In this document: piece by piece, positions 15,332-25,500 of the stretch
Layout of the letters: each line of letters starts with the position of its first letter
Position numbering within the stretch: the first letter of the stretch is position 1
DNA from: Actinomycetes bacterium
GTDB lineage: Bacteria > Actinomycetota > Acidimicrobiia > Acidimicrobiales > JAAEMS01
NCBI GenBank assembly: GCA_024225275.1
Contig: JAAEMS010000309.1
Span: 1 to 35,989 of the forward strand
Length of the DNA: 35,989 bases
Reading direction: 5' to 3'
Notes under the pieces: model-generated
Told to the model about the DNA's origin: nothing
The model's input: only the letters and a program-made list of their open reading frames with translations
Database searches by the model: none
Made by a program: the position numbers and the translations under genes

Positions 15332-16066
15332 GTGAACAGTGAGCGTCAGGCCGGACCGCCCGAGTTCAGCCACGAACAAGAGATGACCGGGTCGCTCCAG
15401 GAGTTCCCCCTGGGTGACCTCCTCCGCTTCCTGGCCAATGCGGGCCGCACCGGCTGTCTCGAGGTCGGAGCCGGCCCCGACGGGCATGTCTGGCTCCATC
15501 GGGGTCGGATCTACTTCGCCCACCTGGGTCCGGGCCACCACCTGATCGACATCTTCCGCCGGGCCCGGGCGATCACCGAGGCCCAGGCCCTCGAGGTTTC
15601 GGCCACTGGAGGGTTGCTGGCCCCCGGGTCCGGGGCCCGCCTGATGAACGAGGCTCGGGACGGCGGCGATCGACTCCGTCATGCCGTACTGGACCTGGCC
15701 GTCGATACCGTCTTCCAGCTCCTGGCCGCTCCCGGCGTGAGCTTCGTTTTCCGACCCGACACCCTCCACCCGTTTGGCCCGGTCCTCACCTACGAGATCG
15801 AAACCATCCTGGACGATGCCGCCCGGCGCCTCGAGGAATGGAAGCTGATCGCCGACGAACTACCGGCCACCAACTCAGTGCTGACCATGCCCCTCGAACT
15901 CCCCGAGAGTGTTGTCGGGGCGGCCCTGACCCGGGACGAATGGACGGTCCTGGCTGCCTGCGACGGTCGCCGGGATCTGGGTGAGGTCATGACCATCACC
16001 GGCCTCCGCCCCCTGGACGTCATGCGCCTGACCCACCACCTCGTCCGCTCCGGACGGCTGGTCTGA
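15332..16066 (+). CDS. DUF4388 domain protein, divergent from the conservon
   Basis: A 244-residue cytosolic protein. The N-terminal part (about 17-110) matches DUF4388/PATAN: the family start GSLQEFPLGDLLRFLANAGRTGCLEV, split here by GDLL at 28-31, then WLHRGRIYFA. This domain occurs in signalling proteins such as PatA and gliding-motility regulators. The C-terminal part (about 175-244) looks like a winged helix with DVMRLTHHLVRSGRL. Start is GTG 15332, 6 bases behind TAGGTT. The gene is divergent from the conservon with a short shared upstream region, so it may be coregulated with it, and a role as adaptor for the GTPase pathway is a reasonable inference. It converges with gltD. Confidence 0.78.
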   Translation: MNSERQAGPPEFSHEQEMTGSLQEFPLGDLLRFLANAGRTGCLEVGAGPDGHVWLHRGRIYFAHLGPGHHLIDIFRRARAITEAQALEVSATGGLLAPGSGARLMNEARDGGDRLRHAVLDLAVDTVFQLLAAPGVSFVFRPDTLHPFGPVLTYEIETILDDAARRLEEWKLIADELPATNSVLTMPLELPESVVGAALTRDEWTVLAACDGRRDLGEVMTITGLRPLDVMRLTHHLVRSGRLV

Positions 16067-16178
16067 TCCCGCCGGGGCGCGCGGAACCTCCAGAAGGCAA
16101 CGACTCGGGTGGTGGCTCCTGCTCGAGCGCGAGAGTTGTGATCGGCAGCGAACCAGCCGGGTGGGCGTGGCGCCGCTG
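16067..16178. other. Intergenic gap between convergent DUF4388 gene and gltD
   Basis: 112 bases with no gene. A small 5-bp hairpin (CCGCT-GCT-AGCGG, 16174-16186) overlaps the gltD stop codon, and a 4-bp CTCG/CGAG hairpin lies in the middle. Neither is a convincing terminator. Confidence 0.5.
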
Positions 16179-17642
16179 CTAGCGGATGGGGGTGTCGGTG
16201 GGGGCAATCGGGGCGGGGAGCAGGCTGCTTCCGTTCAGGAAGGTGTCGACGTTTGCGGCGGCCGAGCGGCCTTCGGCGATGGCCCACACGATGAGGCTCT
16301 GACCCCGGCCCACGTCGCCGGCTACGAACACACCATCGACCGAAGACTGGAAGTTCTCGTCGCGGCTCACATTGCCCCGCTCGTCGAGCTCGACGCCGAG
16401 GTCATCGATCAGGCCGGCCCGTTCGGGCCCGACGAAACCCAGGGCCAGGAAGACCAACTGGGCGGGAAGTTCCTGCTCGGTACCCTCGACCGGTACGAAG
16501 GTGGGCCGACCGTCGACGAACTCGGTGGTGACCTCTTCGAACCGGATGGCGGCAACCCCGCCGTTGCCGTCGTCGACGAACTCCTTGGTGTTGACCGAGA
16601 AGACCCGCTCGCCGCCCTCTTCGTGGGCCGATGAGACCCGGTGGGTCATCGGCCAGGTAGGCCAGGGGTTGGTGTCGGGCCGGCGGTCAGGCGGCTGGGC
16701 CATGATCTCGAATTGGTGGACCGACCGAGCACCCTGACGATGGGACGTGCCCAGGCAATCGGCGCCGGTGTCGCCACCACCGATGATGATGACGTCCCTT
16801 TCGGTGGCGACGATGTCGGGGGTCTCGAAGTCGCCCTCCTGGACCCTGTTGGCCAGGGGCAGGAACTCCATGGCCTGATAGATGCCGTTCAGATCCCGCC
16901 CCGGGACCGGAAGGTCACGCCAGGCAGTGGCACCCATGGCCAGCACGATGGCATCGTGCTGGGCCCGCAGGGTTTCGACGGCGAGGTCCACACCGACATC
17001 GACCCCGGTACGAAAGACTGTGCCCTCGGCCTCCATCTGGCTGAGGCGGCGATCGAGGAAGCGCTTCTCCATCTTGAACTCGGGGATGCCGTAGCGCAGG
17101 AGCCCGCCCACCCGGTCGGCCCGCTCATAGACGACCACATCATGGCCGGAGCGGGTGAGCTGCTGGGCGGCGGCCAGGCCGGCCGGCCCCGAACCAACGA
17201 TACCCACCGACTTGCCGCTCCTGGAGCTGGCCACGACGGGCTTGATCCAGTTCTCGCGCCAGGCCCGATCGATGACCTCGACCTCGACCTGTTTGATGGT
17301 GACGGGGTCCTGGTTCACGCCGAGCACACAAGAGCCCTCACACGGGGCCGGGCAGAGACGACCGGTGAACTCGGGGAAGTTGTTGGTGGCGTGGAGGCGG
17401 TCGATGGCCTCGCGCCACTGGTCGCGGTAGACGAGGTCGTTCCAGTCGGGGATCAGGTTGCCCAGGGGGCAGCCCCTGTTGCAGAAGGGGATGCCGCAGT
17501 CCATGCAGCGGCTGGCCTGGGCCCGCAGCACACCCACCGGGAAGGGTTCGTAGACCTCTCTCCAGTCGCGGAGGCGGACCGGCACCGGCCGACGGGTGGG
17601 TGTCTTGCGGCCGTGGGTGAGAAAACCTCGGGGATCAGCCAT
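16179..17642 (-). CDS. gltD: Glutamate synthase small subunit (NADPH)
   Basis: A 487-residue flavoprotein that passes electrons from NADPH through FAD and two 4Fe-4S clusters to the large subunit for glutamate formation from glutamine and 2-oxoglutarate. The N-terminal cysteine cluster region is seen as [17 protein letters not shown] (about 47-63) plus CPAPCEGSC near 97-105. The FAD Rossmann motif [10 protein letters not shown] is at about 150-160, and the NADPH site GGGDTGADC near 290. Length matches the family. The start ATG 17642 lies inside the end of gltB (8-base overlap), which keeps the two subunits in step. The order gltB-gltD is standard. Identification is very secure. Confidence 0.97.
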   Translation of the reverse strand: MADPRGFLTHGRKTPTRRPVPVRLRDWREVYEPFPVGVLRAQASRCMDCGIPFCNRGCPLGNLIPDWNDLVYRDQWREAIDRLHATNNFPEFTGRLCPAPCEGSCVLGVNQDPVTIKQVEVEVIDRAWRENWIKPVVASSRSGKSVGIVGSGPAGLAAAQQLTRSGHDVVVYERADRVGGLLRYGIPEFKMEKRFLDRRLSQMEAEGTVFRTGVDVGVDLAVETLRAQHDAIVLAMGATAWRDLPVPGRDLNGIYQAMEFLPLANRVQEGDFETPDIVATERDVIIIGGGDTGADCLGTSHRQGARSVHQFEIMAQPPDRRPDTNPWPTWPMTHRVSSAHEEGGERVFSVNTKEFVDDGNGGVAAIRFEEVTTEFVDGRPTFVPVEGTEQELPAQLVFLALGFVGPERAGLIDDLGVELDERGNVSRDENFQSSVDGVFVAGDVGRGQSLIVWAIAEGRSAAANVDTFLNGSSLLPAPIAPTDTPIR

Positions 17643-20600
17643 GAGCGGCCGCCATGATCGCCTTGTTCACGTCTTCTCCTCGTTGTTCGGCCTCCTTGGC
17701 GGCCGCCAGCACCCGTTTGAGGTCGGTGGGCATGACCTTGACGAACCGGCCAAGAGCGGTTTCCCAATCGGTCAACAGGCGATCGGCCACAGGACTGCCA
17801 GTCTCTTCGCGGTGCTTGCCGACCAACTCCCGGATCTCGGCCCGGTCGTCATCGTTGAGATCCTCGATCTCGACCATCTCGTCGTTGAGTCGCTGGGGGA
17901 AGGTGCCGTCCTCGTCGTAGACGAAGGCCGTACCTCCGGACATGCCGGCGCCGAAGTTGCGCCCGGTCAGGCCCAGGACGACCACTCGGCCGCCCGTCAT
18001 GTACTCGCAGCCGTGGTCACCTACACCCTCGACCACGGCCCGGGCGCCAGAGTTGCGTACACAGAACCGTTCTCCCACGACGCCCCGGATGAACGCCTCG
18101 CCGCTGGTGGCCCCGTACAGGATCACATTGCCGGCGATGACGTTCTCCTCGGCGACGAACGGCGATGAGGCCGGCGGGAAGACGGCCAGCCGGCCCCCGC
18201 TCAGACCCTTGCCGAAGTAGTCGTTGGCGTCACCTTCGAGGCGGAGGGTGATGCCCTTGGGCACGAAGGCGCCGAAGCTCTGACCGGCCGATCCGTGTAG
18301 GTCGACGCGGATGGTGTCATCGGGCAGGCCTTCGGCGCCGTACTTCTTGGTGAGGTTGTGGCCCAGGATGGTGCCGACCGTGCGGTTGACGTTCCGGATG
18401 GGCAGATCGATGTGGACGGCCTGGCCCTGCTCGAGGGCCGGTTCGGCCAGCCGAACCAGCTCCTGGTCGAGGGCCTGGTCGAGGCCGTGGTCCTGTTCGA
18501 CCACCTGGTGGAGGTTGACCACCTCGTCGGGGTCATCGGGCTGGGGCTGGTAGAGGATGGGCGTGAGGTCCAGACCCCCGGCCTTCCAGTGGTCGATGGC
18601 GGCCCTGGTGTCGAGGCACTCGACGTGGCCGACGGCCTCGGCGATGGATCGGAAGCCCAGCTCGGCGAGGTACTCGCGCACCTCCTCGGCGATGAACTCG
18701 AAGAAGGTCTCGATGAACTCGGGGGCGCCGGTGAATCGGGAGCGGAGCTCAGGGTTCTGGGTGGCGATGCCCACCGGGCAGGTGTCGAGGTGACACACCC
18801 TCATCATGACGCAGCCCGAGACGACCAGCGGAGCAGTGGCGAAACCGAACTCCTCGCCGCCGAGCAGGGCGGCGATGACGACATCGCGGCCGGTCTTGAG
18901 CTGACCGTCGACCTGTACGACGATGCGGTCGCGCAGCTTGTTGAGCAGGAGGGTCTGCTGGGTCTCGGCCAGGCCGAGCTCCCATGGTGCGCCGGCGTGC
19001 TTCAGTGAGGTGAGCGGCGAGGCGCCGGTTCCGCCGTCATGACCGGAGATGAGTACCACGTCGGAGTACGCCTTCGAGACGCCGGCCGCCACCGTGCCCA
19101 CCCCGACCTCGGCCACCAGTTTCACGTGGATCCGGGCGTCAGGGTTGGCATTCTTGAGGTCGTGGATCAGCTGGGCCAGATCCTCGATGGAGTAGATGTC
19201 GTGGTGAGGTGGCGGCGAGATCAGGCCCACGCCGGGAGTGGAGTGCCGGGTCTGGGCGATCCACGGGTAGACCTTGTGGCCGGGCAGCTGGCCACCCTCA
19301 CCGGGCTTGGCTCCCTGAGCCATCTTGATCTGGATGTCGTCGGAGTTGACCAGGTACTCGCTGGTAACGCCGAAGCGCCCCGAGGCCACCTGTTTGATGG
19401 CGCTGCGGCGGTCGTCGAGGAAGCGCTCGGGGTCCTCGCCGCCCTCGCCGGTGTTCGATTTGCCGCCGATTCGGTTCATGGCGATGGCCAGGGTCTCGTG
19501 GGCCTCGGCTGAGATCGAGCCGTAGCTCATGGCACCGGTGGCGAACCGCTTGCAGATGTCGGCGACCGACTCGACCTCTTCGATGGGGATGGATGGCCGA
19601 TCGGAGCTCAGCTCGAACAGGCCCCGGAGGGTGGCCAGCTGCTTGGCCTGGCCGTCGACCAGGGCGGTGTATTCCTTGAAGATGTCGTACCGCTGGGTCC
19701 GGGCGGAGTGTTGGAGCTTGTGGACGGTGTCGGGGTTGAACAGGTGGTACTCGCCTTCCCGGCGCCACTGGTACTCGCCGCCGACCTCGAGGGTGCGGTG
19801 AGCCTGCTTCTCGGCCACGTCGGGGTAGGCCCGGCGATGGCGGATAGCCACCTCCTCGGCCAGCTCGTCGAGGCCCACACCGCCGAGGCGGCTGGTGGTA
19901 CCGGTGAAGAACTCTTCGACGAGGCCGGTACCCAGACCGATGGCCTCGAAGATCTGGGCGCCGGTGTACGAGGCGACAGTGGAGATGCCCATCTTGGACA
20001 TGACCTTGATGACACCCTTGGTGCACGCCTTGATGTAGTTGGAGTTGACCTTGTCGGGGTGGACGGACAGCTCGCCGTCGTCGACATGGTCGTGCAGGGC
20101 CTTGAACGCCAGGTAAGGGTTGATGGCCGAAGCGCCGTACCCGATGAGCAGGGCGTGGTGATGAACCTCGCGGGCGTCACCGGCCTCGACCACGAGGCCG
20201 ACCTTGGCCCGGGTGCCCTCGCGCACCAGGTGGTGGTGCACCGCCGCGGTGAGCAGGAGCGACGGGATGGGCGCCATGTGGGCGTGGGAGAAGCGGTCGG
20301 ACAGGACCAGTACGTGGGCGCCGGAGGCCACCGCCTCACTGGCCTCGGCACGAACGCGATCGAGTGCGGCCCGCAGGCCCGCTCCCCCATCGTCGACCTT
20401 GTAAAGGCCCTGAAGCACATAGGTGCGGAAGTCGGGGTGTAGCCCGTCGGCGTCGGCTCCGATGATCCGGGCCAGCTGCTCGTCGTCGATGATTGGAGTA
20501 TCGAGGATGAGCTGACGGCAGTTCTCGGGACCGGGCGAGAGCAGATTGGCCTCCGAGCCCACCCGGGCCCGGCTGGCGGTGACCAGTTCCTCGCGGATGG

Positions 20601-22182
20601 CGTCGAGGGGCGGGTTCGTGACCTGGGCGAAGAGCTGGGAGAAGTAGTCGAACAGGAGACGTGACCGGCTGGAGAGCACGGCGATGGGCGTGTCGGTGCC
20701 CATTGAGCCCAAGGCCTCCTTGCCGCTCTGGGCCATGGGCTGGAGGAGGATCTTGAACTCCTCGAGGGTGTATCCGAAGGTCTGAAGCCGGGTCAGAAGG
20801 CTGGTGTCTTCGCGCCGGGCCACTGACCTCTCGTCGAAGTCTTCGAGCCGGACCAGGCCTTCCTGGGCCCACTGGGCGTACGGACGCTGGGCGGCGAGGG
20901 TGTTCTTGATCTCCTCGTCGTCGATGATGCGGCCCTGGGCGGTGTCCACCAGGAACATGCGGCCGGGCTCGAGACGGCCCTTCTGTACCACCTTCTCCGG
21001 TGGGACGTCGATGACGCCCACCTCGGAAGCCATGATGACCAGGCCGTCGTCGGTGACCCAGTAGCGCGAGGGGCGCAGACCGTTGCGATCGAGCACTGCG
21101 CCGATCACGGTGCCGTCGGTGAAGGTGACCGAGGCCGGACCGTCCCAGGGCTCCATGACCGAGGCGTAGAACTCGTAGAACGCCTTCTTCTCGGCCGACA
21201 TGTCCTCGTGCCGTTCCCAGGCCTCGGGGATCATCATCAGTACCGCATGATGGAGGGGATACCCGCCCAGATGCAGGAGTTCGAGGCATTCGTCGAACCG
21301 GGCGGTGTCGGAGCCTCCCGGCGTCAGGATGGGGAAGATGCGATCGAGGTCGCCGGGGATGAGGTCCGATGACAGCAGGGCCTCGCGGGCCCGCATCCAG
21401 TTCTCGTTGCCCATGACCGTGTTGATCTCGCCGTTGTGGGCGACGTAGCGGTACGGGTGGGCCAGGGGCCACGACGGGAAGGTGTTGGTGCTGAAGCGGG
21501 AGTGCACCATGGCCAGCGAGCTCTCGACTCGTTCGTCGGTGAGCTCGGGGAAGAACTGGGCCAGCTGGGGGGTGGTGAGCATGCCCTTGTAGACGATGGT
21601 TCGGGCCGAGAGGCTGGGGAAGTAGACGAGCCCTCGTCCGTCGTCGCCGATGAGCTCGCGTTCGACCCGCTTGCGGACCACGAAGGCGGCCCGCTCGAGG
21701 GTCATGATGTCGGTACCGGACCCTTCGCCCCCAGCCAGGAACAGCTGGCGGAACGACGGGACTACGGCCAGGGCCATGCTGCCCAGGGGGCTCTCGTCGG
21801 TGGTGAGGTCGCGCCAGGCCACGACCCGCAGACCCTCGCTGGCCACGATCTTGTCGACGGCAGCCGCCGCGGCGTCGGCCTCGCCCGGATCGGCGGGCAG
21901 AAACGCCACGCCGGTGGCGTACTGGCCCATCTCGGGGAGGCCGGTCACCTCATCGGCGTAGTAGCGGTGCGGAATCTGGAGAAGGATCCCGGCTCCATCT
22001 CCGGTGTTGGCCTCGGCTCCGGACGCACCCCGATGTTCGAGGTTGTTCAGGGCGGTGAGGGCCTCGCTGACAATGCTGTGGCTGCGGCGGCCGTACATGT
22101 CGACGATGAACGACACTCCACAGGCGTCGTGTTCGTTGCGAGGGTCATACAAGCCCGCTGGGCCCGGCTGCTGGAAGGGCAT
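17635..22182 (-). CDS. gltB: Glutamate synthase large subunit
   Basis: A 1515-residue subunit of NADPH-GOGAT, the assimilation enzyme that makes glutamate from glutamine and 2-oxoglutarate. The N-terminal class II amidotransferase starts with Cys22 in [10 protein letters not shown] after a short propeptide that is normally cut off. The central domain and the FMN domain follow; the latter contains [10 protein letters not shown] and [10 protein letters not shown]. The 3Fe-4S cysteines are Cys1124, 1130 and 1135 in [12 protein letters not shown]. The C-terminal glycine-rich beta-helix (about 1290-1440) has repeated [17 protein letters not shown] turns. Everything expected is present. The start ATG 22182 follows GGAG. 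gltD overlaps by 8 bases. A plausible -10 (TAGACT) lies about 77 bases upstream. Confidence 0.97.
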   Translation of the reverse strand: MPFQQPGPAGLYDPRNEHDACGVSFIVDMYGRRSHSIVSEALTALNNLEHRGASGAEANTGDGAGILLQIPHRYYADEVTGLPEMGQYATGVAFLPADPGEADAAAAAVDKIVASEGLRVVAWRDLTTDESPLGSMALAVVPSFRQLFLAGGEGSGTDIMTLERAAFVVRKRVERELIGDDGRGLVYFPSLSARTIVYKGMLTTPQLAQFFPELTDERVESSLAMVHSRFSTNTFPSWPLAHPYRYVAHNGEINTVMGNENWMRAREALLSSDLIPGDLDRIFPILTPGGSDTARFDECLELLHLGGYPLHHAVLMMIPEAWERHEDMSAEKKAFYEFYASVMEPWDGPASVTFTDGTVIGAVLDRNGLRPSRYWVTDDGLVIMASEVGVIDVPPEKVVQKGRLEPGRMFLVDTAQGRIIDDEEIKNTLAAQRPYAQWAQEGLVRLEDFDERSVARREDTSLLTRLQTFGYTLEEFKILLQPMAQSGKEALGSMGTDTPIAVLSSRSRLLFDYFSQLFAQVTNPPLDAIREELVTASRARVGSEANLLSPGPENCRQLILDTPIIDDEQLARIIGADADGLHPDFRTYVLQGLYKVDDGGAGLRAALDRVRAEASEAVASGAHVLVLSDRFSHAHMAPIPSLLLTAAVHHHLVREGTRAKVGLVVEAGDAREVHHHALLIGYGASAINPYLAFKALHDHVDDGELSVHPDKVNSNYIKACTKGVIKVMSKMGISTVASYTGAQIFEAIGLGTGLVEEFFTGTTSRLGGVGLDELAEEVAIRHRRAYPDVAEKQAHRTLEVGGEYQWRREGEYHLFNPDTVHKLQHSARTQRYDIFKEYTALVDGQAKQLATLRGLFELSSDRPSIPIEEVESVADICKRFATGAMSYGSISAEAHETLAIAMNRIGGKSNTGEGGEDPERFLDDRRSAIKQVASGRFGVTSEYLVNSDDIQIKMAQGAKPGEGGQLPGHKVYPWIAQTRHSTPGVGLISPPPHHDIYSIEDLAQLIHDLKNANPDARIHVKLVAEVGVGTVAAGVSKAYSDVVLISGHDGGTGASPLTSLKHAGAPWELGLAETQQTLLLNKLRDRIVVQVDGQLKTGRDVVIAALLGGEEFGFATAPLVVSGCVMMRVCHLDTCPVGIATQNPELRSRFTGAPEFIETFFEFIAEEVREYLAELGFRSIAEAVGHVECLDTRAAIDHWKAGGLDLTPILYQPQPDDPDEVVNLHQVVEQDHGLDQALDQELVRLAEPALEQGQAVHIDLPIRNVNRTVGTILGHNLTKKYGAEGLPDDTIRVDLHGSAGQSFGAFVPKGITLRLEGDANDYFGKGLSGGRLAVFPPASSPFVAEENVIAGNVILYGATSGEAFIRGVVGERFCVRNSGARAVVEGVGDHGCEYMTGGRVVVLGLTGRNFGAGMSGGTAFVYDEDGTFPQRLNDEMVEIEDLNDDDRAEIRELVGKHREETGSPVADRLLTDWETALGRFVKVMPTDLKRVLAAAKEAEQRGEDVNKAIMAAAHG

Positions 22183-22418
22183 GGCTCTCCGTCAGGAATG
22201 TCGATCGTCGGATGTCTCCGGCGGTCCACGGGACAGCGTTGGCCCAGGTCGCTCGGGTCAGTCTAGTGGGTGGCCCCCATTATGCCGAAGACGACTCGAT
22301 GGCCCCAAGCCCCAGAACGGTCGCCGGCGGCGATGACAGGCCACCTTCCGATCGTCGTCGGTGATGGGCGCACCTGTCAAACCCGATTGTGGTCACCGGG
22401 CGTGCCAGAGTGGGCGTC
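22183..22418. other. Divergent intergenic region gltB / M18 peptidase
   Basis: 236 bases without a gene. On the minus strand TAGACT (22260-22265) is a possible gltB -10 hexamer, with TTCGGC about 18 bases further upstream as a weak -35; that would leave a leader of about 70 bases. I see no riboswitch or clear operator. Confidence 0.35.
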
Positions 22419-23741
22419 ATGTCCGACTCCCCCGCCCCACCACCCCCGTCGGAACCGGAGCTGGTTCTTGCCCGCGACCTGATCTCGTACATCGACGGGT
22501 CGCCTTCACCGTTCCATGCGGTGGCCAGCAGCGTCGAACGCCTGGCTGGCGCCGGGTTCTCCGAGGTGAACGAGGCCGACGACTGGCCCCCGGGCACCGG
22601 CGGGTTCTTCCTGCGCGCCGGGGGTACCCTGATCGCGTGGGTCGTGCCTGACCGCTTCGCGGCGGGCTCCGGATTCCGGTTGGCCGGAGCCCACACCGAC
22701 AGCCCCAATCTGCGGGTTCGGCCCCGTCCCGACACTGATTCGGTCGGGTGGCGCCAACTCGGCGTCGAGATCTACGGCGGTGTCCTGGTCAACTCGTGGC
22801 TCGACCGCGACCTCGGGTTGTCGGGCCGGGTGGTGGTGCGGGCCGGATCCGGTTCCGAAACAGTGCTCTTCCGCGACGACCGGGCCCTCCTTCGGGTTCC
22901 CCAGTTGGCCATCCACCTCGATCGGGAGATCACCGAGAAGGGCCTGAAACTCGATCGTCAGCAGCATCTGAGCCCGATCTGGGGCCTCGGAACGTCCTCC
23001 GAAGGAGACTTCCGGGCCTGGCTCGCCCGCGAGCTTGATCAGGGAGCCGACGACGTCCTGGCCTGGGATCTCATGGCCCATACCGTCGAACCGTCGGCCC
23101 TGGCCGGGTTGGATGATGCCTTCGTCTCAGCCCCCCGAATCGACAATCAGCTGTCATGCCATGCCCTGACCCAGGCCTTGGTCGAGGGTGATCCGGCCCT
23201 CAACACCGCGGTTCCCATCATCTGTCTGTACGACCACGAAGAAGTGGGCTCGACCAGTGCCACCGGGGCTGCTGGTCGGCTCCTGGCGCGGGTCATGGAA
23301 CGAATCGTGCGGGCCCGGGCCACCGTCGACGCGGACGATGCCTGGCTCCGGAGCCTGGCCGCCAGCGCCTGTCTGTCCGTCGACGGCGCTCATGCCACCC
23401 ACCCCAACTACGCGGGCAAGCACGAGCCCAACCACCACATCGCCATCAATGGTGGGCCCGTGGTGAAGGTCAACAACAACCAGCGCTACGCGAGTGAGGC
23501 CGAGACCATCGCCGGGTTCCTGCTGGCGGCCGAACGGGTCGGGATCGAGGTCCAGCACTACGGCCACCCCAACGATCTCCCCTGTGGCTCCACGATCGGC
23601 CCCATCACCGCGGCCCAGCTGGGCATCCCCACCGTTGACGTCGGGGCACCCCAACTGGCCATGCACTCCGCCCGCGAGCTCGCTGGCACCGCCGATCCCG
23701 CCCGCCTCGTTGCCGTCGTCACGTCCTGGCTCGCGGGCTGA
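22419..23741 (+). CDS. apeB: M18 family aspartyl aminopeptidase
   Basis: A 440-residue cytosolic zinc metallopeptidase that removes N-terminal acidic residues. The M18 metal-site motifs are in place: His92 in GAHTDSP, the Asp in PRIDNQLSC, the catalytic Glu pair in YDHEEVGS, and the C-terminal His in QLAMHSARE. The GKHEPNHH segment late in the protein is also typical. The length fits the family (about 430-450). I chose ATG 22419; an in-frame GTG at 22389 would add ten residues unlike the family and no ribosome site favours it. The Rieske-GltS fusion gene begins 69 bases downstream on the same strand, but with its own ribosome binding site; a functional tie is not evident. Confidence 0.92.
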   Translation: MSDSPAPPPPSEPELVLARDLISYIDGSPSPFHAVASSVERLAGAGFSEVNEADDWPPGTGGFFLRAGGTLIAWVVPDRFAAGSGFRLAGAHTDSPNLRVRPRPDTDSVGWRQLGVEIYGGVLVNSWLDRDLGLSGRVVVRAGSGSETVLFRDDRALLRVPQLAIHLDREITEKGLKLDRQQHLSPIWGLGTSSEGDFRAWLARELDQGADDVLAWDLMAHTVEPSALAGLDDAFVSAPRIDNQLSCHALTQALVEGDPALNTAVPIICLYDHEEVGSTSATGAAGRLLARVMERIVRARATVDADDAWLRSLAASACLSVDGAHATHPNYAGKHEPNHHIAINGGPVVKVNNNQRYASEAETIAGFLLAAERVGIEVQHYGHPNDLPCGSTIGPITAAQLGIPTVDVGAPQLAMHSARELAGTADPARLVAVVTSWLAG

Positions 23742-23810
23742 CCCCTACGGGAACAGCAATCTCGATCCCCGGGTTGACTACCTCGACCCCAGGCCCTCCC
23801 AGGAGCACCA

Positions 23811-25421
23811 ATGCAATCGGTAGCAATTGCCAAGTGGAGTGAGGTACCCGATCGTCAGCCGTTGGGGGCCCTGGTCAGCACGGTCGATCTGGTCATCGTG
23901 CGGTCGGGCGACAACCATTCGGTGCTCTACGGCCGGTGCCTGCATCGGGGTGCGCTCATGGCCGATGGCCACACTGACGGCGACAACCTGATCTGCGGCC
24001 TCCACGGCTGGGACTATGTGTTCCACACCGGCGTCTCCAGCTACGACAACGCCGAGCGCCTCCACCGGTTCGCCTCGTGGGTCGAGGACGACACCCTGCT
24101 GGTGGACGCCGACGAGATCAGGGACTGGGAGAAGGAACACCCCCAGCCCTACGACCCCAACGCCTACCAGGGCCAGTACCAGGATCCCCACGGCACCCCC
24201 GACGAACCCCATGTGGGTCTCATCCGCCGACTGGCGAACGAGGGACTCGGCAACCTGGGCCATCACGGCCCGGTGGCCGCCATGGGTGTGCCCCGCCACC
24301 AGCTCCCGAGCTGGGACGACATCCAGTTCGTGACCGCCCAGCTGGCCCGCAAGCCCCAGCTCGATGACGTGGCGGTGGCCACTGCCACCACGATCGGTGC
24401 CAACGCCCGTCGGCCCCTCGAGTTGGACATCCCCGTCTTCGTCTCCGACATGAGCTTCGGTGCTTTGTCAGCGGAGGCCAAGGAGGCACTGGCGCGTGGA
24501 GCCGAGCTGGCCGGCACGGGCATCTGCTCCGGTGAGGGTGGGATGCTGCCGGCCGAGCAGGAGGCCAGCTCCCGCTACCTGTACGAGCTGGGTTCGGGCC
24601 GGTTCGGATGGTCTCTCGATCTGGCCGAGAAGGTGCAGGCCTTCCACTTCAAGCTCGGACAGGGCGCCAAGACCGGCACCGGCGGCCACCTACCGGGCGA
24701 CAAGGTGACTGCCGACATCGCCGCCGTTCGCGGTCTGGAGGTGGGTGAACCGGCCATCTCCCCCTCGACCTTCGCCGACTTCACCTGCGAGGACGACTAT
24801 CGCCGGTTCGCCGATGAGGTCCGCGATGCCTCGGGCGGGATCCCCATCGGGGTCAAGATGTCGGCTCAGCACATCGAGGACGACATCGACGCCGCCCTGC
24901 GCATTGGGGTCGACTACATCGTCCTCGACGGTCGGGGCGGGGGCACCGGAGCAGCCCCCACCCTGTTCCGCGACCACATCTCGGTGCCGACCATTCCCGC
25001 CCTGGCCCGGGCCCGCGGCCACCTCGATTCGCGGGGTCGCGATGACGTGACCCTGGTGGTTGCCGGTGGTCTGCGCACTCACACCGATTTCGCCAAGGCC
25101 TTGGCTCTGGGCGCCGGCGCGGTGGCTGTCTCCAACTCTGCCATGCAGGCCATTGGCTGCATCGCAATGCGGGCCTGCCACACCGACAACTGTCCCGTGG
25201 GCATCGCCACCCAGAACCCCGACCTGCGGGCCCGCCTGAAGGTCGACGACGCCGCCCAACGCCTGGGCCGCTACTTCGGGGCCACGGTCGAGCTGATGGC
25301 GGTACTGGCCCGGGCCTGCGGACACACCCGACTCGACCAGTTCTGCACCGACGACCTGACCACGTTTGATCGCGAGATGGCCCACCTGACTGGCATTGCC
25401 TACGGAGGATCCCACCTGTGA
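23811..25421 (+). CDS. Rieske 2Fe-2S - glutamate synthase FMN domain fusion protein
   Basis: A 536-residue soluble redox protein. Residues about 1-105 form a Rieske domain with the 2Fe-2S ligands Cys43, His45, Cys62 and His65 (CxHRG and CxxH, 16 residues apart). After a linker of about 40 residues comes a GltB-type FMN TIM barrel (about 165-520) with SFGALS, GEGGMLP, GQGAKTGTGGHLPG, and the LDGRGGGTGAAP loop. The 3Fe-4S cysteines are Cys450, 456 and 461, matching the C-x5-C-x4-C spacing of gltB. It lacks the glutamine amidotransferase domain and the GltB C-terminal beta-helix, so it cannot be an ordinary large subunit. Electrons may enter through the Rieske centre instead of GltD. The substrate is unknown. 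The ATG follows AGGAG at a 5-base gap. Confidence 0.88.
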   Translation: MQSVAIAKWSEVPDRQPLGALVSTVDLVIVRSGDNHSVLYGRCLHRGALMADGHTDGDNLICGLHGWDYVFHTGVSSYDNAERLHRFASWVEDDTLLVDADEIRDWEKEHPQPYDPNAYQGQYQDPHGTPDEPHVGLIRRLANEGLGNLGHHGPVAAMGVPRHQLPSWDDIQFVTAQLARKPQLDDVAVATATTIGANARRPLELDIPVFVSDMSFGALSAEAKEALARGAELAGTGICSGEGGMLPAEQEASSRYLYELGSGRFGWSLDLAEKVQAFHFKLGQGAKTGTGGHLPGDKVTADIAAVRGLEVGEPAISPSTFADFTCEDDYRRFADEVRDASGGIPIGVKMSAQHIEDDIDAALRIGVDYIVLDGRGGGTGAAPTLFRDHISVPTIPALARARGHLDSRGRDDVTLVVAGGLRTHTDFAKALALGAGAVAVSNSAMQAIGCIAMRACHTDNCPVGIATQNPDLRARLKVDDAAQRLGRYFGATVELMAVLARACGHTRLDQFCTDDLTTFDREMAHLTGIAYGGSHL

Positions 25422-25425
25422 CCGA

Positions 25426-25449
25426 CACTCCCCCGCCTTGGGGGTAGTG
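25426..25449 (+). terminator. Terminator hairpin after the Rieske-GltS gene
   Basis: CACT-CCCCC pairs with GGGGG-(T)-AGTG around a GCCTT loop: 9 bp with one bulged base. It sits 5 bases after the stop. It lies between convergent genes and could serve both directions; a second weak CCCC/GGGG hairpin follows at 25479-25493. Confidence 0.65.
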
Positions 25450-25500
25450 GTCACCGTTCCCGACCCCTGAACTCGTTGCCCCACTGTTCGGGGAGCGAAA

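Noticed and set aside
16174..16186. Hairpin at the gltD stop codon
   Set aside because: Only 5 bp with a 3-base loop, so too weak to call a terminator.
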